DNA of 64,000 bases from Chitinophaga rupis (GCF_900109685.1 NZ_FOBB01000006.1:186001-250000), one strand, 5' to 3'. Shown: positions 53,638-62,831, counted from the first letter of the stretch. Notes: generated from the sequence alone by a model not told the origin. Numbers and translations are program-made.

Positions 53638-54672
53638 TTACAACAACACAATATCATCAGCGTGCGCAATCTCTACGTTCTGCGCTTTTTTATTACCGGC
53701 CAGCACATCGGACGATATTTTTGCACGGGCTACCGCAATTGCTTCATGCTGTTCGTTTACAATTTCTATTACTTCGCCGCGGGTAAATTTCTCCAGGATG
53801 GCCTTTACGCCTACCGCCAGCAGGCTATGACGCTGTTCCAGCGCTTTTTGCGCACCGGCATCTACCTGCAGGCGGCCGGTTACCAGGCTGCCGCTGGCCA
53901 GCCATTTTTTACGTGCCGGCATGCTGCACTCCTGCGGCAAGCATAAAGTACCGGTAGTACCTGCCAGCGCATTTAAAATACCATCGGCAGTATGAATACC
54001 AAAAATCACCACGCGTATGCCCATGCGGGTAGCCAGGCGGGCAAAGGTAAGCTTGGATACCATGCCGCCCAGCCCCAGACTGGATTTGCGGGTATCTGCC
54101 AGCGCAAAAATGGCTTCATCTATGAGCGCTATCTGTGGTACTACTTTGCCTTCCTTATCCAGCACACCGCCCACCGAAGTGCTGAACAGCAAACCGGAAG
54201 CGCCAAAACCTACTGCTATCAGCGTGGCCAGTTCGTCGTTATCAGAGAACTTTAGCTCCAGGTCGCTCACCACATCATTTTCATTGGCTACAGGAATAAT
54301 GTTGTTGGCCCACAGCTCCTCATAGGTTTTTTTCAGCTGCAGGAACTGGCTGCGGTTGCTGAAATGCCGCCGCTCGCACAGGCTTTGCGCAATGGCAATA
54401 TTATAAGGCTGAAAATACTGAGCGTATTTATTTAACAGTAAAGGGTTGCCAATAGCTGCGGCAGCCTTGCGTTCACTAATGGTACCGCTGTATTGCGGCA
54501 GGTATTTTTTACCGGCAGCTACCGCCCCGGATGATACCAGCACCATATTATACTCCGCATGCAGGGTAGCTACCTGCCTTGCTATAGCGGCTACTATTGA
54601 TTCGTCCAGCTCTCCGTTCTGATGGGTAATTGACGCCGTTCCAAACTTGATCACTAAAATAGGCTTGCTCAC
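53638..54672 (-). CDS. proB: Glutamate 5-kinase
   Basis: A 344-aa kinase catalysing the first step of proline synthesis. Start chosen as GTG at 54672, giving MSKPILVIKFGTASITHQNG; the GTG overlaps the GH127 TGA (GTGA), so translation is coupled. The open frame begins at 54720 but its extra residues are GH127 coding sequence in another frame. The amino-acid-kinase domain (~1-245) has NMVLVSSGAVAAGKKYLP, ENDVVSDLELKFSDNDELA and GLGGMVSKLTFARLATRMG; a C-terminal PUA domain (~265-344; SLLAVGVKAILEKFTRGEVI) completes the usual form. It precedes proA by 13 bp. Confidence 0.96.
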   Translation of the reverse strand: MSKPILVIKFGTASITHQNGELDESIVAAIARQVATLHAEYNMVLVSSGAVAAGKKYLPQYSGTISERKAAAAIGNPLLLNKYAQYFQPYNIAIAQSLCERRHFSNRSQFLQLKKTYEELWANNIIPVANENDVVSDLELKFSDNDELATLIAVGFGASGLLFSTSVGGVLDKEGKVVPQIALIDEAIFALADTRKSSLGLGGMVSKLTFARLATRMGIRVVIFGIHTADGILNALAGTTGTLCLPQECSMPARKKWLASGSLVTGRLQVDAGAQKALEQRHSLLAVGVKAILEKFTRGEVIEIVNEQHEAIAVARAKISSDVLAGNKKAQNVEIAHADDIVLL

Positions 54673-56723
54673 TGAGATTGAATTTGGCCCCCAAAATATT
54701 GAAAATATTTTGGAACCCATACCGCCATATCAGCCTGACCGCGGTTGCCCCAGGCGTAATAGGGAATAAAAGTTACTTTCAGCGGTTTGGTATCATTCAC
54801 GGCTGCTTCCCGGTACAGGGTGTTTTGCCAGCCGGTATCACTGCGCAGGCGCACAGTACCGGTTAAGCCCATCATATTATTATGGTCTATTTGCATAGGC
54901 ACGGGCTGCAGTGCAGCTTTATCCGGCATTACAATATCAAACAGGTTAGCGCCTTTGGGCAGGTTGGCCCCTTCCAGACAATACACAATGGGGCCGCGTT
55001 TTACAGCCACCTGGTTACGGGTTTCTTCTACCAGCGGGTTGCTTTCCATTAAGGTTACCGGCATGGGTAATTGCAGGGAGATCACATCGCCCGCTTTCCA
55101 GCTGCGGTGCAGCGCCGCATACTGACCGGGTATAGCTGTAACACCGGCCGGTTTGCCATTTACCAGCAAGGTGGCCTGGCGGCTCCAGCCAGGTATGCGC
55201 AGGAAAACGGTGAATGCTTCCGTCCCTGCCGCCTGCACGGTTAGCTTAACATTCCCATCCCAGGGATAATTGGTAACCTGTGATAGCTGCAGGGCTGCGC
55301 CGTTCTTCAAATGCGTATGCAGCTGGTTAGCGCCATATAAATGTACCCACACCCCTTTATCTGAAATACCATAGGCATAATTGGCAGTTTCCGCAATGGT
55401 GCGCACCACATTGGGCGGGCAGCAGTTGGACAGGCTGATGTAGGGTATGCGCTCACCTGCCCAGCGCAGCGTGTAAGGGTATTTTTCAGATACGCTTAAT
55501 GGGTTGGTATAACAAAAACGGTCCCCATCCAGGCTAATGCCCGACAGCACACTATTATATAATGCCAGCTCCAGTACATCCGCATAGCGGGCATCGCCGG
55601 TGATTTGCAGCATGCGCCAGTTCCACAGCACATTGCCAATATTGGCGCAGGTTTCATTATGCGCGGTCATATTAGGCAGCTGGTAATCGCGGCCATAGGC
55701 CTGGTGTGTTTTCTGAATTTCCAGGGGGTTGTAGGAAACACCGTAGGGTGAAACCCCATCGTACAAAGCCCCACAGGCGCCGGTGATATACATTTTCCGG
55801 TACACCACATCCTGCCATATTTTATTTAAACAGGTTAGCAGGGAATCGTCGCCTGTTTCCGCATACACATCCGCTACACCGGCATATAAATAATTGGCGC
55901 GTACGGCATGCCCCATGGCTTTGGTTTGCTGGCGAAAAGGTACCCGGTCCTGGTTATCATCCGTACCACCTTCCACATAACCTCTTATATTGATCAGATT
56001 CTTAGCCAGCTGTAAATACTTAGGATCTTTTGTGGTGCGGTATAGCTCTATCACCCCCATGTAATGGGAGGGGCAGATGGCATTCCGTGCCAGCTCCGGT
56101 GATGCTTTTTTATAAAAACGGTCCAGGTAATCTGCTGCTTTAATGGCAATATCCAGCAGGGTTCTTTTTCCCGTAGCGCGGTAGTGCACACAGGCGGCCG
56201 TCATCAGGTGACCCATATTATAGGTTTCAAAATTCAGCTTGTCCTCAAATTCCTTTACACCGGCTTTAGCATGGCGTGCAGCGATCATTACGGGGGTGTG
56301 AATATAACCGTCTGCCCGCTGTGAGGCCGCAATTACAGGGATCACGCTATCCATCAGCGCATCCAGCTGTTTATCTTTGGTAGCTGCGTATAAACTGGCT
56401 ACGGCTTCCAGTAGCTTATAAAAATCACCATCATGAAAGGGAGGGCCTGCGTGTGACCCGGTATCCAAACCGGCTGCTATCCTGAAATTTTCATAGGAGT
56501 GGCTTATTTGCGGATCGGTATAGGTCTTCCATAAATGTGGCACCATGGCTGTTTTACAGATGGCAAAACGCTCTGCCCAAAAACCGCTGGTCCATTGTAC
56601 AGCACCCATATCTACACTGCTCAAAACAGCAAACCGGCTATTGCCGGTATTTACAAGTGCCTGCTGCTGGGCGTTTACAAAGGCTGGCAGTGCCATCATC
56701 ACCAAAAATAATAAGCGGTTCAT
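54669..56723 (-). CDS. GH127/DUF1680 beta-L-arabinofuranosidase-like enzyme
   Basis: A 684-aa exported enzyme, started at MNRLLFLVMMALPAFVNAQQ (56723), a clear Sec signal. The (alpha/alpha)6 barrel carries the zinc/cysteine site of the family: Glu357 and Cys359 in HNETCANIG, Cys434 and Cys435 in LSNCCPPNVVRT (Cys435 equivalent to the catalytic cysteine). Other marks: GGTDDNQDRVPFRQQTKAMG, HAVRANYLYAGVADVY, YITGACGALYDG. It would remove terminal beta-L-arabinofuranose from plant-type glycans. It is divergent from the GH92 gene and overlaps proB by 4 bp, an odd pairing with amino-acid biosynthesis. Confidence 0.94.
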   Translation of the reverse strand: MNRLLFLVMMALPAFVNAQQQALVNTGNSRFAVLSSVDMGAVQWTSGFWAERFAICKTAMVPHLWKTYTDPQISHSYENFRIAAGLDTGSHAGPPFHDGDFYKLLEAVASLYAATKDKQLDALMDSVIPVIAASQRADGYIHTPVMIAARHAKAGVKEFEDKLNFETYNMGHLMTAACVHYRATGKRTLLDIAIKAADYLDRFYKKASPELARNAICPSHYMGVIELYRTTKDPKYLQLAKNLINIRGYVEGGTDDNQDRVPFRQQTKAMGHAVRANYLYAGVADVYAETGDDSLLTCLNKIWQDVVYRKMYITGACGALYDGVSPYGVSYNPLEIQKTHQAYGRDYQLPNMTAHNETCANIGNVLWNWRMLQITGDARYADVLELALYNSVLSGISLDGDRFCYTNPLSVSEKYPYTLRWAGERIPYISLSNCCPPNVVRTIAETANYAYGISDKGVWVHLYGANQLHTHLKNGAALQLSQVTNYPWDGNVKLTVQAAGTEAFTVFLRIPGWSRQATLLVNGKPAGVTAIPGQYAALHRSWKAGDVISLQLPMPVTLMESNPLVEETRNQVAVKRGPIVYCLEGANLPKGANLFDIVMPDKAALQPVPMQIDHNNMMGLTGTVRLRSDTGWQNTLYREAAVNDTKPLKVTFIPYYAWGNRGQADMAVWVPKYFQYFGGQIQSQ

Positions 56724-56902
56724 AAGTGGAAAGTGTTTACTGTTCAGCAAGATAATAAATATCTGCACTATACTACACTATACTACTTTTATAGACGGGT
56801 GCTGCATTTGCGGGGTCCAATTATAGCAGAATAAATTTCGCGGAGCGCTAAAACGTTTTATCTTTAACACTACTTATTAAAAATAATATTGCCATATAAA
56901 CA

Positions 56903-59200
56903 ATGAAGAAAAGCTTATTCTATTTGCTCTGTTTAGCCCAGCTGCCGCTGTTTGCACAAACAGGCGCCAACCTGACCCATTATGTAAAACCCATCATCGG
57001 TACACAAAAGATGGGACATACATACCCCGGCGCTACCGTGCCTTTTGGCATGGTGCAGCTTAGCCCGGAAACAGATACCCTCCCCTACGAGATGAATGGT
57101 AAGTACAATCCGGATGTATATAAGTATTGCGCCGGTTACCAGTATGACGATAAAACCATTACCGGTTTTAGTCATACACATTTCAGCGGCACCGGCCACT
57201 CTGACCTGGGCGATTTCCTGATAATGCCTACCACCGGCGCTTTACAGCTGAACCCCGGTACTGCCACCAATCCGGAAAGCGGTTACCGCTCTACCTTCTC
57301 CCACCAGTCAGAAGTAGCGGAACCCGGTTATTATAAAGTAAAGCTGGATGAATACAACATTCTGACAGAGCTTACCGCCAGCAACCGCGTGGGCTTTCAT
57401 CAATACACCTTTCCGAAAACAGACCAGGCACACATTGTCCTGGACCTGATGGCCGGCATTTATAACTACGAGAATAAAAACGTATGGACGTTTGTACGTG
57501 TAGAAAACGATACGCTCATTACCGGCTACCGCCAGACCAATGGCTGGGGGCGCACCCGCTTCGTGTACTTTGCCATGAGCTTTTCCAAACCATTTTACCG
57601 CTACGGACAAAAGAACTATGCCCATGATGTGTACCGCGGTTTCTGGGGCAAGTTTGACCAGGCGCACAACTTCCCGGAAATGGCCGGCAAACAGGTAAGA
57701 GCTTACTTTGATTTTAAAACCACCGAAGGAGAAAAGATCAAGATCAAGTTTGCACTGTCACCGGTAAGCACAGAAGGCGCACTGCAAAACCTGCGCACAG
57801 AAATTCCCCACTGGGACTTTGAAAAAGTAAAAGCAGACGCGCAGGCGCTGTGGGAAAAAGAGCTGGAGAAGATCAATATAAAGCTGGCAGCTAATGATGA
57901 CATGGTGAGCTTTTACACGGCTATGTACCACGCCTTTTTAAGCCCTACCACTTTTATGGATGTAGACGGCGCTTACCGCGGCCTGGACCAGAACAATCAT
58001 ATGGCCAAAGGTTTTACCAACTACACCACCTTTTCCCTGTGGGATACCTACCGTGCGCTGCACCCGCTGTTTAACGTGATACAGCCCAAACGGAATGCAG
58101 ACATGGTACAGTCTATGCTGGCCCACTACGATCAAAGCGTGCATAAAATGCTGCCCGTATGGTCGCACTACGCCAATGAGAACTGGTGCATGACGGGCTA
58201 CCACAGCGTATCTGTAATTGCAGATGCCGTAATTAAAGGCAATGCTCCCTTTGATGCCAACCATGCGCTGGAAGCCTGCGTAAACACTGCACGTTACAAG
58301 CTGTATGACGGGCTGGAATATTACATGCAAATGGGTTATGTGCCGGAAGACAAAAATTCATCGTCCGTATCAAAAACCCTGGAGTATGCGTATGACGACT
58401 GGTGTATTGCGCAAATGGCCAAAAAGCTGGGCCGGAACGATCTGTATGAAGAGTTCATTAAACGTTCCGCTAACTTCAAAAATGTGTATGATGCCGGTAC
58501 CGGCTTTATGCGGCCAAAGATGAGCGATGGTAAGTTCCGCAAGGATTTTGATGCCTTAACCACCATTAACCAGGGCTTTATTGAAGGCAATGCATGGAAC
58601 TACAGCCTGTATGTGCCGCAGTACCCTAAGGAAATGATAGCCCTGATGGGCGGCGAAAGCAAATTTATTCCCCACCTGGATTCCTTGTTCACCATGCATT
58701 TGCCGGATGCTTTTTTTGCGGAAACAGAAGATATTAGCCGCGATGGTATTATTGGCAACTATGTGCATGGCAATGAGCCCTCTCACCACGTGGCCTACCT
58801 TTACAACTGGACCAAACAGCCCTGGAAAACACAGGAGCGGGTACGCATGATCCTGAAAAAAATGTACCATGTGGGCCCGGATGGTTTAGGTGGGAACGAC
58901 GACTGCGGGCAAATGAGCGCCTGGTACATCTTCACGACCCTGGGTTTTTATCCTGTATGCCCCGGCTCTGACCAGTATGCGCTGGGCAGCCCTGCCATGG
59001 AGCAGGCCACCCTGCAGCTGGACGGGAAAACCTTTACCATTACAGCCAAAGACCAAAGCGATAAGAATGTATATGTGCAAAAGGTAGTGCTGAACGGGCA
59101 TACGCTTACGCAGCCTTTCATTACCCATGCGGATATCATGAACGGCGGTGAGCTCACTTTTTACATGGGCGCCAAACCGGCTAAAAAGAATTACCAGTAG
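56903..59200 (+). CDS. GH92 exo-alpha-mannosidase
   Basis: A 765-aa exported enzyme with signal peptide (SLFYLLCLAQLPLFAQ) and the Ca2+-dependent GH92 fold. Signatures: GHTYPGATVPFGMVQLSPET, GFSHTHFSGTGHSDLGDFLI, TFSLWDTYRALHPLFNVIQP, the acid residue Glu625 in GNEPSHHVAYLYNW and the general-base pair Asp666-Asp667 in GGNDDCGQMSAWYIF. It cleaves terminal alpha-mannose from N-glycans or fungal mannan. Divergent from GH127, with 179 bp between, including a possible -7-like TATCTTTA (about 56858-56865). A strong terminator follows. Confidence 0.96.
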   Translation: MKKSLFYLLCLAQLPLFAQTGANLTHYVKPIIGTQKMGHTYPGATVPFGMVQLSPETDTLPYEMNGKYNPDVYKYCAGYQYDDKTITGFSHTHFSGTGHSDLGDFLIMPTTGALQLNPGTATNPESGYRSTFSHQSEVAEPGYYKVKLDEYNILTELTASNRVGFHQYTFPKTDQAHIVLDLMAGIYNYENKNVWTFVRVENDTLITGYRQTNGWGRTRFVYFAMSFSKPFYRYGQKNYAHDVYRGFWGKFDQAHNFPEMAGKQVRAYFDFKTTEGEKIKIKFALSPVSTEGALQNLRTEIPHWDFEKVKADAQALWEKELEKINIKLAANDDMVSFYTAMYHAFLSPTTFMDVDGAYRGLDQNNHMAKGFTNYTTFSLWDTYRALHPLFNVIQPKRNADMVQSMLAHYDQSVHKMLPVWSHYANENWCMTGYHSVSVIADAVIKGNAPFDANHALEACVNTARYKLYDGLEYYMQMGYVPEDKNSSSVSKTLEYAYDDWCIAQMAKKLGRNDLYEEFIKRSANFKNVYDAGTGFMRPKMSDGKFRKDFDALTTINQGFIEGNAWNYSLYVPQYPKEMIALMGGESKFIPHLDSLFTMHLPDAFFAETEDISRDGIIGNYVHGNEPSHHVAYLYNWTKQPWKTQERVRMILKKMYHVGPDGLGGNDDCGQMSAWYIFTTLGFYPVCPGSDQYALGSPAMEQATLQLDGKTFTITAKDQSDKNVYVQKVVLNGHTLTQPFITHADIMNGGELTFYMGAKPAKKNYQ

Positions 59201-59218
59201 CCGTTCACAGCCGGCTGA

Positions 59219-59264
59219 CCACGGTCCACTGCCTATTGCATATGGGTAGTGGACCGTGGATTTT
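59219..59264 (+). terminator. Terminator of the GH92 gene
   Basis: CCACGGTCCACTGCC (59219-59233) pairs with GGTAGTGGACCGTGG (59245-59259), a 15-bp stem with one G-U pair and an 11-nt loop, followed by ATTTTTAT. Confidence 0.85.
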
Positions 59265-59411
59265 TATATACTATCCGGATATTGATATGAATACTTTTGT
59301 CCCGGTCTTTTAGCTTCCCTGAACAGTGCTTCGTCGACAGAGGACCGTCCCCAACAGATAAATACCTGCATAAGTTGATTAAATTTATATCCGGAATCCC
59401 CAAATGGTTCC

Positions 59412-59939
59412 ATGGCGTATATGCAGGTACCTCCAACAGAACAGGATTTTATCTTCAACATGCAGGGCATTGGCGGCATCCAGCTGGGTAAAATGCCCAA
59501 AAACGTACGGGGTCTTATTCCCTTGAAGGATTACCGGCACCGGCAGCGCTTTATGGTATTGCCGGACATTGACCGGTTCTATGTGTACAATGGTTCCCTG
59601 AAAGCCCGTCTGCGCCATCCCCAATCCACTATTGATATCCGCTACCTGCTGGCCGGCACCAATGAGCAGGGTTTTATAAACAGCCTGTTTGTGTACCCCA
59701 TGCCGCCGGGCGGCCATATCGCGGAGCGTTTAAGCCAGGTGTATGGTGAGCCGCGGATCGGTTTGGGCAACCTGGGCGGGCAGGTAGTGAACTCCAATCA
59801 TTTTTGGGTAACGGAAGGTGAAACAGAGATCTCTTACGTAGGACCGGAGCAGAGCATGCGGGAAATGGGCATTATCGTGTTCCGTTTCTTTTATGATTCG
59901 GAGGCGCTGCACCAGTTCACCCTTGCATTAAAACGTTGA
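59412..59939 (+). CDS. Hypothetical protein, cytosolic
   Basis: A 175-aa protein, not recognised. It has no signal or membrane segment and is rich in short beta-strand motifs (FIFNMQGIGGIQLGKMPKNV, RFYVYNGSLKARLRHPQSTI, INSLFVYPMPPGGHIAERLS, GETEISYVGPEQSMREMG), ending in a helix (SEALHQFTLALKR). The YVYNGS and VYGEP stretches suggest a compact beta-rich fold but no family can be named. It lies 212 bp after GH92 behind a terminator, so it has its own promoter; the 830 bp after it hold no convincing gene. ATG at 59412; no shorter or longer start fits better. Confidence 0.7.
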   Translation: MAYMQVPPTEQDFIFNMQGIGGIQLGKMPKNVRGLIPLKDYRHRQRFMVLPDIDRFYVYNGSLKARLRHPQSTIDIRYLLAGTNEQGFINSLFVYPMPPGGHIAERLSQVYGEPRIGLGNLGGQVVNSNHFWVTEGETEISYVGPEQSMREMGIIVFRFFYDSEALHQFTLALKR

Positions 59940-59996
59940 TAATCAAAAATACCTTATGACCGCCTATCCGGTATGAAACCTGGTAAAAAAAGAAAA

Positions 59997-60016
59997 GGCC
60001 TGCTAAACAACAGGCC
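59997..60016 (-). terminator. Terminator-like hairpin facing the minus strand
   Basis: GGCCTG (59997-60002) pairs with CAGGCC (60011-60016) around 8 nt. On the minus strand it is followed by TTTTCTTTTTTT, a strong U-run, although no clear minus-strand gene lies above it. It could end a small RNA coming from 60017 upward, or stop antisense reading into the 59412-59939 gene. Confidence 0.6.
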
Positions 60017-60140
60017 AATTATGGTACTTTGGGGGGGACAATACAATTGGGTTTTCACAAGAGTACAAAAACTTCAGGGGTAGGTACAATGTTGATGAAA
60101 GGTTGCATTTGTGTTTCAATTGCAAGTTCAAATTATCAAA

Positions 60141-60209
60141 ATGAATCCAATTAAAATGCGTGAAGAGGTTCCTGAGTCAACTTTGCAAGTGTTAAAATGG
60201 CTATCTTAG
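60141..60209 (+). CDS. Possible 22-aa small ORF
   Basis: ATG to TAG encoding MNPIKMREEVPESTLQVLKW then LS. The stretch MREEVPESTLQVLKWL is amphipathic and helix-like. No recognisable family, and no clear promoter. Reported only as a candidate small protein in an otherwise empty region. Confidence 0.2.
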   Translation: MNPIKMREEVPESTLQVLKWLS

Positions 60210-60769
60210 TAGCATAAACCGTCCGGAAAGGGCAAGTACATGTGAACCCGCAAACCTTTAACCAGCCGTACTTAGCCGATATTTACAACGACCAGAACTA
60301 ACGGGAACGAACATAGATTTACGGGCAAACTGTGGTAAAAAATCCGGTAATAAACTAACCTTAAAATGTACATATACGAAAGGAGTGGCTGCGTAAATCA
60401 CGGTATAATTACCCCCGTATTTTAACGGGCTTTGCGCTGTGCTTTTATATATAAGGGGGTATAAGAGGGGGAGCTGGGGCCGGAATCCCTCTGAATTTAG
60501 CGACTGTAGAATCATGGAAAAAAGACACCGATAAATCACGGTATGTGAGCACCGTGATTCACGCAGTTTTACCTGGATGTTTCTTCATATTTTTTACCGG
60601 AAAAGACGGTTTTTATATTACAAAAAAATCAATACGACATGATTATGGTTACATTATGGATTTAAGTAATTTATTATCTAATGAAAATAAGTAATTTATA
60701 AATAACATTATATCAGATTTGAGATAGCTTTATAAAGTTATTTGATCATTAAACCTAAAACTTCCGATT

Positions 60770-61231
60770 ATGTCCTCTACTAAACAAATCAATAAAGTGG
60801 GCAAATTCGTGGATGCTCGTCATGTAAATGAACTCCGTGAGAATTACCGTGCCGAAAGATGGATTGAGAATTCAAAGCATCTTGGTAAACCCGACTCATT
60901 AAGTGTTTGGTACAGCCTGGATGAATTAAAGCAGTATCTGGACACAGCTGCTGCTGCCGGAGCTGATGGAATACGGGTTTACTTCGGAGCTTATCCTTCC
61001 ACATATCCCGAAAACATTTTGCATGCAGGCCGCCAAACCGTAGTGTTTGTAGCCACACAGCAAAAATTAAGCGAAACAGGTAAAACCGAAAACAAAGACC
61101 TGTATGTTTCCACACCCAAAGGCCCTGAGGTGGTGGCATTTAACTTTGGCAGCCTGTGCCCTCCAACCTGCCCTGGTGGCGGCGGTACAACGAAAGACCT
61201 GCCCACTTTTATTGTAGCGAAAAAATCTTAA
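60770..61231 (+). CDS. Hypothetical protein with CPPTCPGGGG motif
   Basis: A 153-aa protein without signal or membrane segment. The first ~125 residues are charged and partly helical (KFVDARHVNELRENYRAERW, LSVWYSLDELKQYLDTAAAA, GIRVYFGAYPSTYPENILHA), looking like a conserved cytosolic Bacteroidota family; the C-terminus has a Cys/Pro/Gly cluster SLCPPTCPGGGGTTKDLP and ends FIVAKKS. The two cysteines could bind metal or form a disulfide. It is followed at once by a terminator (61261-61292), so it is a single-gene unit upstream of a signalling operon. No function can be assigned. Confidence 0.72.
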   Translation: MSSTKQINKVGKFVDARHVNELRENYRAERWIENSKHLGKPDSLSVWYSLDELKQYLDTAAAAGADGIRVYFGAYPSTYPENILHAGRQTVVFVATQQKLSETGKTENKDLYVSTPKGPEVVAFNFGSLCPPTCPGGGGTTKDLPTFIVAKKS

Positions 61232-61260
61232 GGTTTAACAGCCGTCTCAACCTGTTTATT

Positions 61261-61292
61261 ACTGCCAGACAATCCTTTGTCTGGCAGTTCTT
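61261..61292 (+). terminator. Terminator of the 153-aa gene
   Basis: ACTGCCAGACAA (61261-61272) pairs perfectly with TTGTCTGGCAGT (61277-61288) around TCCT and is followed by TCTTTAT. Confidence 0.85.
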
Positions 61293-61332
61293 TATAGTAC
61301 CCCATGCTAATTCATCTGACTTTCCTAATTTG

Positions 61333-62031
61333 ATGCCGTATTTAATAATTGCTATGCACCCAACGGATATACTAGATTTCATCGCCGAAATTCCTGTTTA
61401 TATTATTTTCATCTTTCTATGCCTGGTGCTCAGCCTGGTATCACTGGCTAAAAAGAATCCGCCCCCTTACCTTGCACTGTTCACCTGTTATCTCTTTTTA
61501 ACCCTTGTCATTGAATGTGTAGGCTGGTCGTTTAAAAGAGCGAATAGTAACAACCTTACCATGTACAACCTCTATGGGGTAGTGCATTTAACCTATGCTA
61601 TTTACCTGTTAAGCTCTTTTTTACAGCCGGGAAAGGCTAAACAGGTCTTCACCTGGATCATGGTGTTTTACCCTGCGATTGCCTTGCTGAACATCTATTT
61701 TATACAGGGACCTCGGCATTTCGGGACTTATAGCTATATTGTAGGAGCGGTAATTGTGGTTGTCTGTTCCATCAATTATTTTTACCAGCGCATTAAATTT
61801 CCCGGCCGGGATAACCTCCTGCGGGATCCCTCCTTCTGGATTGCTACAGGGTTACTATTTTTTAATGCGATAACGGTACCGTATCTGGGGATTGTAAATT
61901 TTGTAGCCAATATACCGCAGTATGCATATAAAACCTTTTCCAATATCAATGCCGTGTTAAGTATTATTCTTTATTCCTTGTTTTGTATATCATCCGTATG
62001 CAGTCTGAATTTCCGGAAGTTGCCATCGTAA
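61333..62031 (+). CDS. Multi-pass membrane protein of unknown function, operon with HK/RR
   Basis: A 232-aa protein, started at ATG 61333 (MPYLIIAMHPTDILDFIAEI); 61354 (MHPTDIL) is equally possible, and the open frame's earlier start at 61156 overlaps the 153-aa gene and the terminator. About six hydrophobic helices can be seen (VYIIFIFLCLVLSLVSLA, YLALFTCYLFLTLVIECV, HLTYAIYLLSSFLQ, WIMVFYPAIALLNIYFI, YIVGAVIVVVCSINYFY, WIATGLLFFNAITVPYLG). No transporter or enzyme motif. Its 3' end overlaps the histidine kinase start by 34 bp, so it is probably a sensory or partner subunit of that two-component system. Confidence 0.72.
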   Translation: MPYLIIAMHPTDILDFIAEIPVYIIFIFLCLVLSLVSLAKKNPPPYLALFTCYLFLTLVIECVGWSFKRANSNNLTMYNLYGVVHLTYAIYLLSSFLQPGKAKQVFTWIMVFYPAIALLNIYFIQGPRHFGTYSYIVGAVIVVVCSINYFYQRIKFPGRDNLLRDPSFWIATGLLFFNAITVPYLGIVNFVANIPQYAYKTFSNINAVLSIILYSLFCISSVCSLNFRKLPS

Positions 62032-62831
62032 TTGTCACAACTATTATCCTGTTACTTTTCCTGGTAGGGTTTATTGTTATTATGCTGATCCTGAATCAGA
62101 AGAGCCGCCTTACCCAGGTACAGGAGCTGCGTTTGATGGAAGAAAAGTATGAGCAGGAGCTGTTAAGGACCCAGCTGGAAATACAGGAAAATATTTTTGG
62201 CAACCTTTCCCAGGAGATCCATGACAACATAGGGCAATCCCTCACCTTTGTGAGCCTTTCCCTGCTAACTGTACCGGTAGAAAACGGTAGCGAGGCGCAT
62301 CTTTATATAGAAGAAAGCCGGAAAATGCTGCAAAAAGCCATTGCTGAACTGCGGGACCTTTCCAAAGGTTTACAAACAGAACGCATCATAGATATAGGTT
62401 TGGTGAAGTCTATAGAATTTGAGCTGCAAAGGCTGGAAAGAACAAATTTGTACAAAACTTCTTTTAATTTTACAGATGTTCAGAACCTGATGGACTCCCA
62501 GACAGAAACCATCCTGTTCAGGACTGTACAGGAAATGCTGAACAATATTGTAAAGCACGCCCGGGCCAGTGAACTCGAAATACACTTAACCCATGAAAAC
62601 GATACTATTAACCTGGAGATAAGGGATAATGGTATAGGATTTGACCCCGGTACCCTGTTGGAAAAAGAACACTCAAAAGGCCTGGGATTGCGGAACATCC
62701 GCAAAAGAGCCGCCCTCATCGGCGGCACCTGTAACATCAATAGTATAAAAAATGGCGGAACAACCATACGCATAACCATACCCGTAAATAAACAACCTTT
62801 CCATGAGCACAACGAAGAAAGCCAAATATAG
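61998..62831 (+). CDS. Two-component sensor histidine kinase (HisKA_3/DesK-LiaS type)
   Basis: A 277-aa kinase. Started at ATG 61998 (MQSEFPEVAIVIVTTIILLL); the open frame begins at a TTG at 61983. One membrane helix (~10-33) is followed by a coiled-coil stretch (QVQELRLMEEKYEQELLRTQ), the dimerization/phosphoacceptor helix with His75 (SQEIHDNIGQSLTFV), and a GHKL ATPase domain (N-box TVQEMLNNIVKHARAS; G1 DNGIGFDPG; G2 GLGLRNIRKRAALIGG). With no extracellular sensory loop it must get its signal from the membrane or from the multi-pass protein it overlaps. It overlaps the response regulator by 29 bp. Confidence 0.93.
   Translation: MQSEFPEVAIVIVTTIILLLFLVGFIVIMLILNQKSRLTQVQELRLMEEKYEQELLRTQLEIQENIFGNLSQEIHDNIGQSLTFVSLSLLTVPVENGSEAHLYIEESRKMLQKAIAELRDLSKGLQTERIIDIGLVKSIEFELQRLERTNLYKTSFNFTDVQNLMDSQTETILFRTVQEMLNNIVKHARASELEIHLTHENDTINLEIRDNGIGFDPGTLLEKEHSKGLGLRNIRKRAALIGGTCNINSIKNGGTTIRITIPVNKQPFHEHNEESQI

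Larger units (their letters stand above)
59940..60769. other. 830-bp region without a convincing gene
   Basis: AT-rich. It holds a minus-oriented terminator-like hairpin (59997-60016), a 22-codon plus ORF (60141-60209), and two copies of the 13-mer TAAATCACGGTAT (60394-60406, 60532-60544), the second forming a perfect 9-bp stem (AATCACGGT 60534-60542 with ACCGTGATT 60551-60559). A 93-codon minus ORF (60539-60258) looks like noise. Possible small-RNA or regulatory locus. Confidence 0.5.

Noticed and set aside
54673-54720. Upstream extension of proB
   Set aside because: Lies inside GH127 coding sequence; the GTG at 54672 gives the conserved N-terminus and the GTGA overlap.
60258-60539. 93-codon minus-strand frame in the sparse region
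   Set aside because: Low-complexity, hydrophobic-aromatic composition, no start context; the minus terminator at 59997 is not close enough to support it.
61156-61332. Upstream extension of the membrane protein
   Set aside because: Overlaps the end of the 153-aa gene and the terminator; residues are Arg/Trp-rich and unlike a membrane protein start.
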